Shown here: in pieces, positions 1 through 7,118 of the stretch
How positions within the stretch are numbered: position 1 is the stretch's first letter
Layout: the number at the start of each line of letters is the position of its first letter
NCBI GenBank assembly: GCA_030150305.1
Contig: JASLGD010000278.1
Span: 1 to 8,777, forward strand
Length of the DNA stretch: 8,777 bases
Source of the DNA: Caldimonas sp.
GTDB taxonomy: Bacteria > Pseudomonadota > Gammaproteobacteria > Burkholderiales > Burkholderiaceae_C
Direction: 5' to 3'
Notes under the pieces: model-generated
Database searches by the model: none
What the model was told of the DNA's origin: nothing
Seen by the model: only the letters and a program-made list of their open reading frames with translations
Position numbers and translations under genes: made by a program

Positions 1-704
1 ACCGACGCGGCTCGCGGTCGCCGCCGAACGCGCGGTGCGTGCGTGAACGCCGCGAGGCGCGCACGCAGGGCGTCGTCGTCGGCGCGCGTTTCGATCGCGA
101 GCGCGCCCTGCCCAGCGCACGGCAGCATCTCGCCGGTCGCGAAGCGCGCGCGGATGCGGTCGCCCGCGCCGAGCCGCATGAGCCCGGCCGCGGCGAGCAC
201 GATCGCGTCGTAGCGCCCTTCGTCGAGCTTGCGCAGCCGCGTGTCGAGATTGCCGCGCAGCGGCTCGACGCGAACGTCGGGGCGCAGCGCGGCGAGCTGG
301 ACGACGCGGCGCAGGCTCGACGTGCCGACGACGCCGCCCGCGGCAACGTCGGCGAGCCGCGCGTGCCGGCCGGAGACCCAGGCGTCGCGCGGGTCCTCGC
401 GCTCGAGCACCGCGGCGAGCGCGAAGCCGGGCGGCAGGTCCATCGGCACGTCCTTCAGCGAATGGACCGCGATGTCGGCACGGCCGTCGGCGAGCGCCGT
501 CTCGAGCTCCTTGACGAACAACCCCTTGCCGCCCACCTTGGCGAGCGTGCGGTCGAGGATCTGGTCGCCTCGGGTCGTCATCGGCAGCACCGTGACGTCG
601 ACGTCGCCGGCGCGCATCAGCAACGCGCGCACGTGCTCCGCCTGCCAGAGCGCGAGGCGGCTCTCGCGCGTCGCGATGACGATCGGCCGGGCCATGCGGG
701 TCAT
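1..704 (-). CDS. hemC: Porphobilinogen deaminase (hydroxymethylbilane synthase), 3'-truncated by the window edge
   Basis: This cytosolic enzyme joins four porphobilinogen molecules into hydroxymethylbilane in tetrapyrrole (heme) synthesis. About 234 residues are visible of a family length near 310. Seen directly: the N-terminal substrate/cofactor segment ATRESRLALWQ (residues 11-21), GGKGLFVKELE (58-68), the HSLKDVP catalytic loop with Asp85 (equivalent to E. coli Asp84), EREDPRDAW, the GTSSLRR cofactor-binding motif, LRGNLDTRL, and CAGQGALAIE near residue 200. The dipyrromethane-bearing cysteine (GGC motif, expected near residue 240) lies just outside the window. Two in-frame ATGs exist, at 704 and 695. 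A GTG at 716 is also in frame and has AGGAG just upstream, so the start is uncertain by a few codons. The gene is divergent from ppc. The final dozen visible codons (about 1-38) read as an arginine-rich string unlike the family, which may be divergence, a frameshift or an assembly problem at the edge. Confidence 0.95.
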   Translation of the reverse strand, partial: MTRMARPIVIATRESRLALWQAEHVRALLMRAGDVDVTVLPMTTRGDQILDRTLAKVGGKGLFVKELETALADGRADIAVHSLKDVPMDLPPGFALAAVLEREDPRDAWVSGRHARLADVAAGGVVGTSSLRRVVQLAALRPDVRVEPLRGNLDTRLRKLDEGRYDAIVLAAAGLMRLGAGDRIRARFATGEMLPCAGQGALAIETRADDDALRARLAAFTHAPRVRRRPRAAS

Positions 705-738
705 CGTAGCAGGCACGTCTCCTGCATCATTGCGAGCA
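705..738. promoter_or_regulatory. Very short divergent hemC/ppc intergenic region
   Basis: Only 34 bases separate the two divergent starts, so promoter elements for each gene must lie at least partly inside the other gene's coding sequence, assuming both are transcribed from here. On the minus strand an AGGAG lies 14 bases before the hemC ATG at 704, and only two bases before an alternative GTG at 716. A short inverted repeat (GCAGG at 709-713, CCTGC at 721-725, 7-base loop) occupies the centre. No convincing -35/-10 pair was recognised. That regulatory elements are present is inferred from gene orientation alone. Confidence 0.35.
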
Positions 739-3534
739 ATGGCCACGAACGACCGCGAAGCGCAGCAGGCGGCGCAGAAGAACCAGCCGCTCGTCGACGA
801 CATCCGCCTGCTCGGCCGCATCCTCGGCGACGTGCTGCGCGAGCAGGAAGGCAAGGCCGCGTTCGAGCGCGTCGAGAAGATCCGCCGGCTCGCGGTCGCG
901 TATCGGCTGAAGCGCGACAAGCGCGCCGGCCGCGACCTCGACCGCTTGCTCGCGCGGCTGAGCGGCGATCGCACGGTCAGCGTCATCCGCGCCTTCAGCT
1001 ACTTCTCGCACCTCGCCAACATCGCCGAGGATCGCCATCACCTGCGGCGGCGCGCGTTCCACGAGCGCCGCGGCGACCTGCAGGAAGGCTCGCTCGCGCT
1101 CGCGTTCGAGCGCCTCGCACGGCGCGGCATCGGCGCCGACCGCATCGCGGCGACGCTCAACCGCGCGTTCATCTCGCCGGTGCTCACCGCGCACCCCACC
1201 GAGGTGCAGCGCAAGAGCATCCTCGACGCCGAGCGCGCGATCGCCGAGCTGCTCGCGGCGCGCACCCCCGCGATGGGCGCGCGCGAGCTCGCCGCCAACG
1301 AGGCGCTGCTGCGCGCGCGGGTGACGCAGCTCTGGCAGACGCGGATGCTGCGCACCGCCAAGCTCACGGTCGAAGACGAGATCGACAACGCGCTCAGCTA
1401 CTACCGCGCGACGTTCCTCGCCCAGATCCCGATCCTGTACGACGAGATCGAGGCCGCGCTGCCGGGACACGCGATCGCGCCCTTCTTCCGCATGGGCCAG
1501 TGGATCGGCGGCGACCGCGACGGCAATCCGTTCGTCGACGCGACGACGCTCGTCACCGCGTTCGCGCGCCAGTGCGAGACCGCGCTTCGCCACTACCTCA
1601 CGCAGGTCCACGAGCTCGGCGCCGAGCTCTCGAACTCGGCGACGCTGCAGCCGGTGACGCCTGAGCTGCGCAAGCTCGCCGATGCGTCCGGCGACACCAA
1701 CCCGCACCGCGAGGACGAGGTGTACCGGCGCGCGCTCATCGGCGTCTACGCGCGCCTCGCGGCGACGCTCCTCGCGCTCACCGGGACCGAGGCGCTGCGC
1801 CACGCCGTGGCGCCGAGCGCGGCCTACGCGGCGGCGGGCGAGTTCCTGGCCGACCTGCGAACGATCGCGGCATCGCTCGCCTCCCACCACGCCGAAGCGC
1901 TCGTGCGGCCGCGGCTCGCGCCGCTGATGCGCGCGGTGCAGGTGTTCGGCTTCCACCTCGCGACCGTCGACCTGCGGCAGAGCTCGGACAAGCACGAGGC
2001 GGTCGTCGCCGAGCTGCTCGCGGTCGCGCGGATCGAGCGCGGCTATTCGGCGCTCGACGAAGCGAAGAAGCGCGACGTTCTCCTCGCGGTGCTCGGCGAC
2101 GCCAGGCCGCTGCGCGTCGGCGCCAGCGAGCGCGCCGATGCGTACTCGGCCGAGACGCTGAAGGAGCTGGCGATCTTCGAGGCCGCCGCCGAGATGCTGC
2201 GCCGCTTCGGGCGCGAGGCGCTGCGCCACTGCATCATCTCGCACACCGAGAGCGTCAGCGACCTGCTCGAGGTGCTCGTGCTGCTGAAGGAAGCAGGCCT
2301 GGTGCGCGGCACGCTCGACGACGGCATGACCGCCGCGCTCATCGTCTCGCCGCTGTTCGAGACGATCGGCGACCTGCGCGCGGCGGCGACGATCATGCGC
2401 GAGTACTACGCGCTGCCCGGGATCGCGGCGATGGTCGTGCGCTCCGGCGCCGAGCAGGACGTGATGATCGGCTACAGCGACAGCAACAAGGACGGCGGCA
2501 CGTTCACGAGCAACTGGGAGCTCTATCGCGCCGAGATCGCGCTGGTGCAGCTGTTCGCCGAGCTCGGCGCCGCGCACCGCATCACGCTGCGCCTCTTCCA
2601 CGGCCGCGGCGGCACCGTCGGCCGCGGCGGCGGCCCCAGCTACCAGGCGATCCTCGCGCAGCCGCCCGGCACCGTGAACGGCCAGATCCGCCTCACCGAG
2701 CAGGGCGAGGTGATCGCGTCGAAGTACGCCCAGCCCGAGATCGGCCGCCGCAACCTCGAGACGCTCGTCGCGGCAACGCTCGAGGCGACGCTGCTGCAGC
2801 CGACGCGGGCGGCGCCGCAGAGCTTTCTCGACGCGGCCGAGGCGATCAGCGCGGCGAGCATGGCGGCGTACCGCGCGCTCGTCTACGAGACGCCGGGCTT
2901 CGCGGATTACTTCTTCAGCGCGACGCCGATCCGCGAGATCGCCGAGCTCAACATCGGCTCGCGGCCGGCGTCGCGCAAGCCCTCGCGCCGGATCGAGGAC
3001 CTGCGCGCGATCCCGTGGAGCTTCAGCTGGGGCCAGTGCCGGGTCGGCCTGCCCGGCTGGTACGGCTTCGGCCTGGGCATCGAGGCGTTCCTCGGCAAGG
3101 GCCGCGGCCGCACCGAGCGGCTCGCGCTGCTGCGGCGGATGGCCCGCGAATGGCCGTTCTTCGCGGCGCTGATCTCGAACCTCGACATGGTGATCGCCAA
3201 GAGCGACATGGCGATCGCCGCGCGCTACGCCGCGCTCGCCGAGGACAGGAAGCTCGGCAAGCGCATCTTCGCGCGCATCGACCAAGAGTGGGAGCGGACG
3301 AACGCGGCGCTGACGCTCATCACCGGCGAGAAGCAGCGGCTGGCGAGCAACCCTTCGCTCGGGCGCTCGATCGAGCATCGCTTTCCGTACCTCGACCCGC
3401 TGAACCACCTGCAGGTCGAGTTGATGCGGCGCTACCGCGCGAGCCGCAGGAACGATCCGGGCATCGACCGCGTCCAGCGCGGCATCCACCTCTCGATCAA
3501 CGGTCTGGCGGCGGGGCTGCGGAATACGGGATAG
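739..3534 (+). CDS. ppc: Phosphoenolpyruvate carboxylase
   Basis: This 931-residue cytosolic enzyme carboxylates phosphoenolpyruvate with bicarbonate to give oxaloacetate, refilling the TCA cycle. It is slightly longer than the 883-residue E. coli enzyme. Seen directly: TAHPTE with catalytic His152 (E. coli His138), GYSDSNKDGG with Lys584 (578-587), FHGRGGTVGRGGGP with Arg623 and Arg629 (620-633) in the glycine-rich catalytic loop, QGEVIASKY (655-663), and the C-terminus INGLAAGLRNTG, whose Asn929 corresponds to a residue of the aspartate-inhibition site in E. coli PEPC. The family is usually activated by acetyl-CoA and inhibited by aspartate; that is family knowledge, not visible here. The ATG at 739 was chosen because the protein start aligns with the family there. 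The frame stays open upstream to 229, but that stretch is antisense to hemC. There is no strong ribosome-binding site. The last 38 bases overlap the 3' end of the convergent gene at 3497-5014. Confidence 0.98.
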   Translation: MATNDREAQQAAQKNQPLVDDIRLLGRILGDVLREQEGKAAFERVEKIRRLAVAYRLKRDKRAGRDLDRLLARLSGDRTVSVIRAFSYFSHLANIAEDRHHLRRRAFHERRGDLQEGSLALAFERLARRGIGADRIAATLNRAFISPVLTAHPTEVQRKSILDAERAIAELLAARTPAMGARELAANEALLRARVTQLWQTRMLRTAKLTVEDEIDNALSYYRATFLAQIPILYDEIEAALPGHAIAPFFRMGQWIGGDRDGNPFVDATTLVTAFARQCETALRHYLTQVHELGAELSNSATLQPVTPELRKLADASGDTNPHREDEVYRRALIGVYARLAATLLALTGTEALRHAVAPSAAYAAAGEFLADLRTIAASLASHHAEALVRPRLAPLMRAVQVFGFHLATVDLRQSSDKHEAVVAELLAVARIERGYSALDEAKKRDVLLAVLGDARPLRVGASERADAYSAETLKELAIFEAAAEMLRRFGREALRHCIISHTESVSDLLEVLVLLKEAGLVRGTLDDGMTAALIVSPLFETIGDLRAAATIMREYYALPGIAAMVVRSGAEQDVMIGYSDSNKDGGTFTSNWELYRAEIALVQLFAELGAAHRITLRLFHGRGGTVGRGGGPSYQAILAQPPGTVNGQIRLTEQGEVIASKYAQPEIGRRNLETLVAATLEATLLQPTRAAPQSFLDAAEAISAASMAAYRALVYETPGFADYFFSATPIREIAELNIGSRPASRKPSRRIEDLRAIPWSFSWGQCRVGLPGWYGFGLGIEAFLGKGRGRTERLALLRRMAREWPFFAALISNLDMVIAKSDMAIAARYAALAEDRKLGKRIFARIDQEWERTNAALTLITGEKQRLASNPSLGRSIEHRFPYLDPLNHLQVELMRRYRASRRNDPGIDRVQRGIHLSINGLAAGLRNTG

Positions 3535-5014
3535 CGCTCGCGCCTGGATCGGAAGCGGCCGCGGCCGATGCGCCCGATGCCGCAGGCTCCGCGACCGGGC
3601 GCGTCAGCGTCGCGGCAGCAACACCGGTCGTCGACGTTGCGGGCGCGCTCGCGGTCGAGGCGGCGACGTCCGCACGCGCAGCATCGTCGGGCTCTGAGGA
3701 CGCACCCTGCCCTGGCGCATTCGCCACCAGCGCGGCCGGACTGCCGCGCGACGCCAGCCACGCGCGGATCGCCTGCACTTCGCCGGCGCGTGCCTTGCGC
3801 GAGAACGACGCCAGGATCCGGCGCGTGCTCGCGCACGAACCGGGCAGATCGTTGAGTGCCGTCGACGTCGAGTCGTCCATCGCCTGGCCCGCCTGCGCGA
3901 GCGCGCGCAGCGCGTCGACGCGGTCCGCGGGCCAGCCGAGCCTGCGGCCGAGTTCCGCGCCCGCGAGCACGGCGGCGAGCGAGTCGGAGCGGTCGGCGAG
4001 CGTCTGGGCAGCACGCTCGCACGCCTGGCGACGGTTGGCGTCGACGAGCAACGGCTTGCCGCACACGCCGAGCAGCGCGGCATACGGCTCGACGCGCGAG
4101 CTCGCCGCGAGCGCGTCGACGGCGACGAGCTGCGCCGCGATCAGGTCGACGTCGCTCGCACCGGCACGGTCGGCGACGCGACCTGCGACTGCATACGACG
4201 CATCCTCGACGCGCGTCGCGGCGCCGATGTGAAAAAGCGCTTCGTCGATCTGCGCAAAGTCGTTGCGATCGCGCGCACGCTGCAGCACATGCAGCCACGG
4301 CAACGCGTTGCCGTCGTCGACGCGCGCCCACTGATCGACGTTCAGGAGCGAGCAGCTGCCCTGCCCCTTCGCCGACTGGCAATGCCGCATCGCGAGGGCG
4401 TACACGCGGGGATCGTTCGAGGCCGTCGCCAGCTTGGCAAGACGCTCGACGAGCGACTCTGCGCGCTGGCGGTCTTCGTCGTGCTGCGCGCACGACGGCG
4501 CCGACGACGACGCGGACGCCGGCGTGGCGCAGGCGACCAGCGCCTGCAGCGGCGTGACCGACGCGTTCTCGCGACCGGCGCCCTGCAGCTCGAGCGTCGT
4601 CGCCATCGCATCGCCGACTTCGCCGTCCTTGCGTCGCAGCGCGTCGAGCAGCGCACGCTCGCTCGCGAGGACGTCGCGGTCGCTGCCGACTGCGGCGCGA
4701 TCGGCGCCGCCCGACGCATCGGGCGGCACCCAGCCGACGCCGCAGACTTCGATCAGCTCGGAGCCGCTCGCGGCCGGCGGCAGCGGCCCCGCGTTCGCGT
4801 CCTCGTGCGCGGAGTCCGGCGCCGCCGCGGCAGGATCGGGCAACGACGGCAACGAAGGCATCGCGAGCACCGCCGCCGCGTCCGGGCTCGACGGTCGCTG
4901 CCACGCGAGGACCAGCGCGGCGACGACGGCGAGCGCGCCGGCGATCCACACGATCGCCGGCCACGCGCGCCGTTCGCTCGGTGGCCGGAAGGGGGGATCG
5001 CCCGCTTCGTTCAC
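3497..5014 (-). CDS. Unrecognised membrane-anchored, cysteine-containing protein (505 aa)
   Basis: I do not recognise the family. The protein has a short charged N-terminus, one hydrophobic segment at residues about 19-37 acting as an uncleaved anchor or signal, and a Pro/Ala/Ser linker (about 40-85). A mostly helical domain follows (about 86-430), then an Ala/Ser/Thr/Pro-rich tail without clear structure (about 432-505). Eight cysteines fall at 91, 162, 175, 212, 221, 318, 332 and 394, all after the anchor, so disulfides in the periplasm are plausible. The helical part, for example around residues 200-260 with QWARVDDGNALPWL, suggests TPR-like helical pairs, but no repeat was proven. The start is GTG at 5014; a later start would lose the anchor, and no Shine-Dalgarno is evident. 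It lies 57 bases downstream of the response regulator on the same strand, so cotranscription with the two-component genes is likely. A role as an accessory or target of that system is inference only. Its stop lies inside the 3' end of convergent ppc. Confidence 0.8.
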   Translation of the reverse strand: MNEAGDPPFRPPSERRAWPAIVWIAGALAVVAALVLAWQRPSSPDAAAVLAMPSLPSLPDPAAAAPDSAHEDANAGPLPPAASGSELIEVCGVGWVPPDASGGADRAAVGSDRDVLASERALLDALRRKDGEVGDAMATTLELQGAGRENASVTPLQALVACATPASASSSAPSCAQHDEDRQRAESLVERLAKLATASNDPRVYALAMRHCQSAKGQGSCSLLNVDQWARVDDGNALPWLHVLQRARDRNDFAQIDEALFHIGAATRVEDASYAVAGRVADRAGASDVDLIAAQLVAVDALAASSRVEPYAALLGVCGKPLLVDANRRQACERAAQTLADRSDSLAAVLAGAELGRRLGWPADRVDALRALAQAGQAMDDSTSTALNDLPGSCASTRRILASFSRKARAGEVQAIRAWLASRGSPAALVANAPGQGASSEPDDAARADVAASTASAPATSTTGVAAATLTRPVAEPAASGASAAAASDPGASAIPYSAAPPPDR

Positions 5015-5071
5015 CGGGCGATTGTCGAACCGTCGCCGGGCCGCTGCGCGCGCGGGGCCGCGACGCTTGCG

Positions 5072-5893
5072 TCAGTGGCGGTCGGGGACGACGAGCGCTT
5101 CGCGCACCGCCGCGACCTGGCGGCGCGAGACCGCGAGCCACTCGTTCACCGGCGCGATGCACACGCCCCACGCCTCGGTGCCGTCGTCGTTGTCGGTCGC
5201 GACCGGGCGACGCTCGAGGGCGCGCACGGCGCGCTTGGCGACGAGCGCGTTGCGGTGCACGCGCAGGAAGCGATCGCCGAGACGCTCGGCGAGCTCGGCG
5301 AGCGAGTCGTCGAGCACGTGCGTGTGCTCGGCGGTGCGCAGCGTCACATACTTGAGCTCGGCCTTCATGTAGAGGACGTCGCCGACCGGCACTCGGATGA
5401 TGCGGCCGCGGTCGCTGACGACGATCACCGGCCCGTCGTCGTCCATCTTGACCGCGCCGCCGGGCTTGATCGGCGCACCGAGGCGCTGCGCGACGCGGCG
5501 CAGCGCTGCCTGCAGCCGCTCCTTCTTGACCGGCTTGGTGAGGTAGTCGACCGCGTCGAGGTCGAACGCCTGCAGCGCGTGCTCGGGATGCGCGGTGACG
5601 AAGACGACCGCCGGCGCGGGCGTGCGCGTGCGCAGCTCGGCGGCGAGCTGCGTGCCGTCGCGGCCCGGCATCTGCACGTCGAGGAGGAGCAGGTCGCACT
5701 GCCGCGTTGCCAGCCAGACGAGCGCCTGCGCCGAGTTCGCGGCTTCGCCGACGACGACGGCGCTCGGCTCGGTGCACTCGGCGACGAGGCTCTTCATGCG
5801 CATGCGCGCGAGCTCCTCGTCGTCGACGACGAGCACGCGCAGCGGCGCGTCGAGGGGAGGATCGGACAGGGCTTGCGAAGGATCAGCACTCAT
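5072..5893 (-). CDS. LytTR-family response regulator (AlgR-like)
   Basis: This 273-residue two-component response regulator should bind DNA when phosphorylated by the kinase encoded just upstream. The receiver domain spans about residues 18-135: the acidic pair Asp24/Asp25 in VVDDEELAR, phospho-acceptor Asp72 in LLLLDVQMPG, Thr100 in VTAH, and Lys120 in LTKPV. A LytTR DNA-binding domain follows at about 157-265, with LYMKAELKYVTLRT (174-187) and DRFLRVHRNALV; the VSRR near the C-terminus also matches AlgR. The ATG at 5893 overlaps the kinase stop codon (ATGA), which implies translational coupling and fixes the start. The frame is open further upstream to 6769, but that is antisense-like shadow within the kinase gene. 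Similarity to Pseudomonas AlgR (HNALV and VSRR region, neighbour kinase and argH) suggests the same family. The regulated genes cannot be read from this window, so no symbol is assigned. Confidence 0.95.
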   Translation of the reverse strand: MSADPSQALSDPPLDAPLRVLVVDDEELARMRMKSLVAECTEPSAVVVGEAANSAQALVWLATRQCDLLLLDVQMPGRDGTQLAAELRTRTPAPAVVFVTAHPEHALQAFDLDAVDYLTKPVKKERLQAALRRVAQRLGAPIKPGGAVKMDDDGPVIVVSDRGRIIRVPVGDVLYMKAELKYVTLRTAEHTHVLDDSLAELAERLGDRFLRVHRNALVAKRAVRALERRPVATDNDDGTEAWGVCIAPVNEWLAVSRRQVAAVREALVVPDRH

Positions 5894-6990
5894 AGGGGCA
5901 CCACGATCTGCACTCGAAAGACATCCTGTTCCTGGCGCATCTCGAACTGCGCGGCGACGTCGTGCATCAGTCGCAGACGTTCGCGCACGTTCTTGAGCGC
6001 CATGCCGTGCCCGGGCCGCGAGGGCTCGCGGGGCACGCTGTTGGCGATCGACAGCACTGCACGGCCGAGCTTGACGCGCGTCTTGACGCGGATCACGCCG
6101 CCTTCGGCGGACGGCTCGACGCCGTGGCGAACGGCGTTCTCGACGAGCGGCTGCAGGATCAGCGGCGGCACGCGCGCCGACGCGGCTTGCGGATCGAGCT
6201 CCCACGCGACGTGCAGGCGGCTGCCGAAGCGGATCTGCTCGATGTCGAGGTAGCGGCGCGCGAGGTCGACCTCCTCGCCGAGCGAGACCGCCTCGGTGCT
6301 CTCGGCGATGGCGACGCGGAACAGCTCGGCGAGGTCCTCGAGGACGCCCTCGGCCTTGGCGGGGTCGAGCCGCACCAGCGCGAGCGCCGTGTTGAGCGTG
6401 TTGAAGAGGAAGTGCGGGCGGATGCGCGACTGCAGCTCGGCGAGGCGCGCCGTCGTCTCGGCGGGCAGCGTCGCCTTGGCCATCAGCCGCAGCCAGAGGA
6501 AGATCGCTGCGGCCATCGCGGCACCGGCGAGCGCCGGGCCCGGGCCGCCGAGCGCGCCGTAGCCGCTGCCGCCGGGGACCTCGGGCAGGAGCAGCGCGAT
6601 CAGACGCGAGGCGCCGAACGCCGCGATCGCGCCGAGCGCGACGACCGTCGCCCACTGTGCGGTGAGCGGCGCGCGCGCGAGCTGTGCCTTGAGGCCGCAG
6701 ACGACGAGCAGCCACAGCAGCACCGCAGGCAACGCGACGCTCGCGCCGGCGGCGATGAGCGTCGTCCACGAAGCCAGGCTCGTCGCGCCGAAGACCATGC
6801 CGATCGCCATCACGCCGTGCACGAACACCAGCGCGCGCAGGACGACGCCGACATGGCAGACGTCGAACGCCGATTCGGGGCCGCGATGCGGCGCCTGCGC
6901 CGGCACGGCGACATCGAAGATCGTGTTGCCGAAGCCGGTCGTGCGCGGCGTCGTGCCACCCGGGGCGGGAGCGGCCATGTCCACGCTCAT
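5890..6990 (-). CDS. Membrane sensor histidine kinase, LytS/AlgZ (FimS) type
   Basis: A 366-residue protein if started at ATG 6990. Four hydrophobic segments are visible at about 47-71, 78-99, 113-135 and 152-170, with no recognisable periplasmic sensor domain between them, so sensing is presumably within or at the membrane. The His_kinase domain carries RPHFLFNTLN with phospho-acceptor His193, and the ATP-binding domain has an N-box LILQPLVENAVRHG (277-290) and a G-box GHGMALKNVRERL (327-339). Where many kinases have an Asp in the D-box, this one reads SIANSV (314-319); related AlgZ-type kinases, as I remember them, also carry Asn there. It should phosphorylate the regulator encoded immediately downstream, with which it overlaps by four bases. 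ATG at 6978 (residue 5) is an alternative start, and neither has a good Shine-Dalgarno. The frame is open upstream to 7140, but that extension looks non-coding. It is divergent from argH. Confidence 0.93.
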   Translation of the reverse strand: MSVDMAAPAPGGTTPRTTGFGNTIFDVAVPAQAPHRGPESAFDVCHVGVVLRALVFVHGVMAIGMVFGATSLASWTTLIAAGASVALPAVLLWLLVVCGLKAQLARAPLTAQWATVVALGAIAAFGASRLIALLLPEVPGGSGYGALGGPGPALAGAAMAAAIFLWLRLMAKATLPAETTARLAELQSRIRPHFLFNTLNTALALVRLDPAKAEGVLEDLAELFRVAIAESTEAVSLGEEVDLARRYLDIEQIRFGSRLHVAWELDPQAASARVPPLILQPLVENAVRHGVEPSAEGGVIRVKTRVKLGRAVLSIANSVPREPSRPGHGMALKNVRERLRLMHDVAAQFEMRQEQDVFRVQIVVPL

Positions 6991-7010
6991 CGACGGCGAG
7001 ACGCCGCCGA

Positions 7011-7016
7011 TAGAAT
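7011..7016 (+). promoter_or_regulatory. argH: Candidate -10 element for argH
   Basis: TAGAAT matches the sigma-70 consensus TATAAT at five of six positions and stands out in very GC-rich DNA. No good -35 hexamer is found 16-18 bases upstream, so this is tentative. If used, transcription would begin near 7023 and give argH an untranslated leader of about 130 bases that includes the hairpin cluster. The opposite strand reads ATTCTA and could instead contribute to the kinase promoter. Confidence 0.35.
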
Positions 7017-7044
7017 CGCGCACATCCTGTGGTTGCACATCACG

Positions 7045-7118
7045 GGATTGTCGCCAACCGATGCTCCGCCGTGGGGTGCTGCACCGCCGCTGCGGCCCGC
7101 AATCCGTGCGATGCGCAC
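7045..7118 (+). other. Hairpin cluster in the presumed argH leader
   Basis: Direct reading shows an outer stem GGATTG (7045-7050) with CAATCC (7100-7105). It encloses two adjoining small hairpins, GGTGCTGCACC (7075-7085) and GCCGCTGCGGC (7086-7096). Immediately after comes a perfect 5-bp stem, GTGCG (7106-7110) with CGCAC (7114-7118), around a 3-base loop. A weaker GGG-CTTG-CCC hairpin follows at 7124-7133. Together they could fold as a branched RNA ahead of argH. Short GC stems arise often by chance in such DNA, and no known riboswitch class was recognised, so function is speculative. Confidence 0.3.

Noticed and set aside
229..738. N-terminal extension of PEPC by 170 residues
   Set aside because: The extension is antisense to well-conserved hemC sequence and has no PEPC similarity; family alignment begins just after 739.
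727..3489. 920-codon minus-strand frame opposite ppc
   Set aside because: Composition is Arg/Ala/Val/Leu/Glu-rich mirror coding of ppc, with no domain seen. The plus strand has unmistakable PEPC motifs.
3548..3569. GC-rich inverted repeat shortly after the ppc stop, containing the perfect palindrome CGGCCGCGGCCG, as a terminator
   Set aside because: There is no T-tract, the stem is broken by mismatches, and it lies inside the coding region of the convergent gene. It is more likely a chance feature of GC-rich coding DNA.
4480..4535. Repetitive GAC/GCC-like run suggesting a short tandem repeat
   Set aside because: It reads as an Ala/Ser-rich stretch (residues about 162-175) of the anchored protein, with no regular repeat unit.
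3432..5777. 781-codon minus-strand frame overlapping the anchored protein and regulator in another frame
   Set aside because: An Arg-rich shadow frame. The frame with the membrane segment and the one with receiver/LytTR motifs are the plausible coding frames.
4229..6253. Long open frame on the plus strand (674 codons) opposite the anchored protein and response regulator
   Set aside because: The translation is Arg/Ala/Asp-rich without recognisable domains. It lies antisense to genes with clear motifs, and long stop-free antisense frames are expected at this GC content.
5894..6769. Upstream extension of the response-regulator frame into the kinase gene (possible fusion)
   Set aside because: The extension is Arg/Ala-rich and out of frame with the kinase, which is complete with its own stop. 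The ATGA overlap gives a standard start at 5893.
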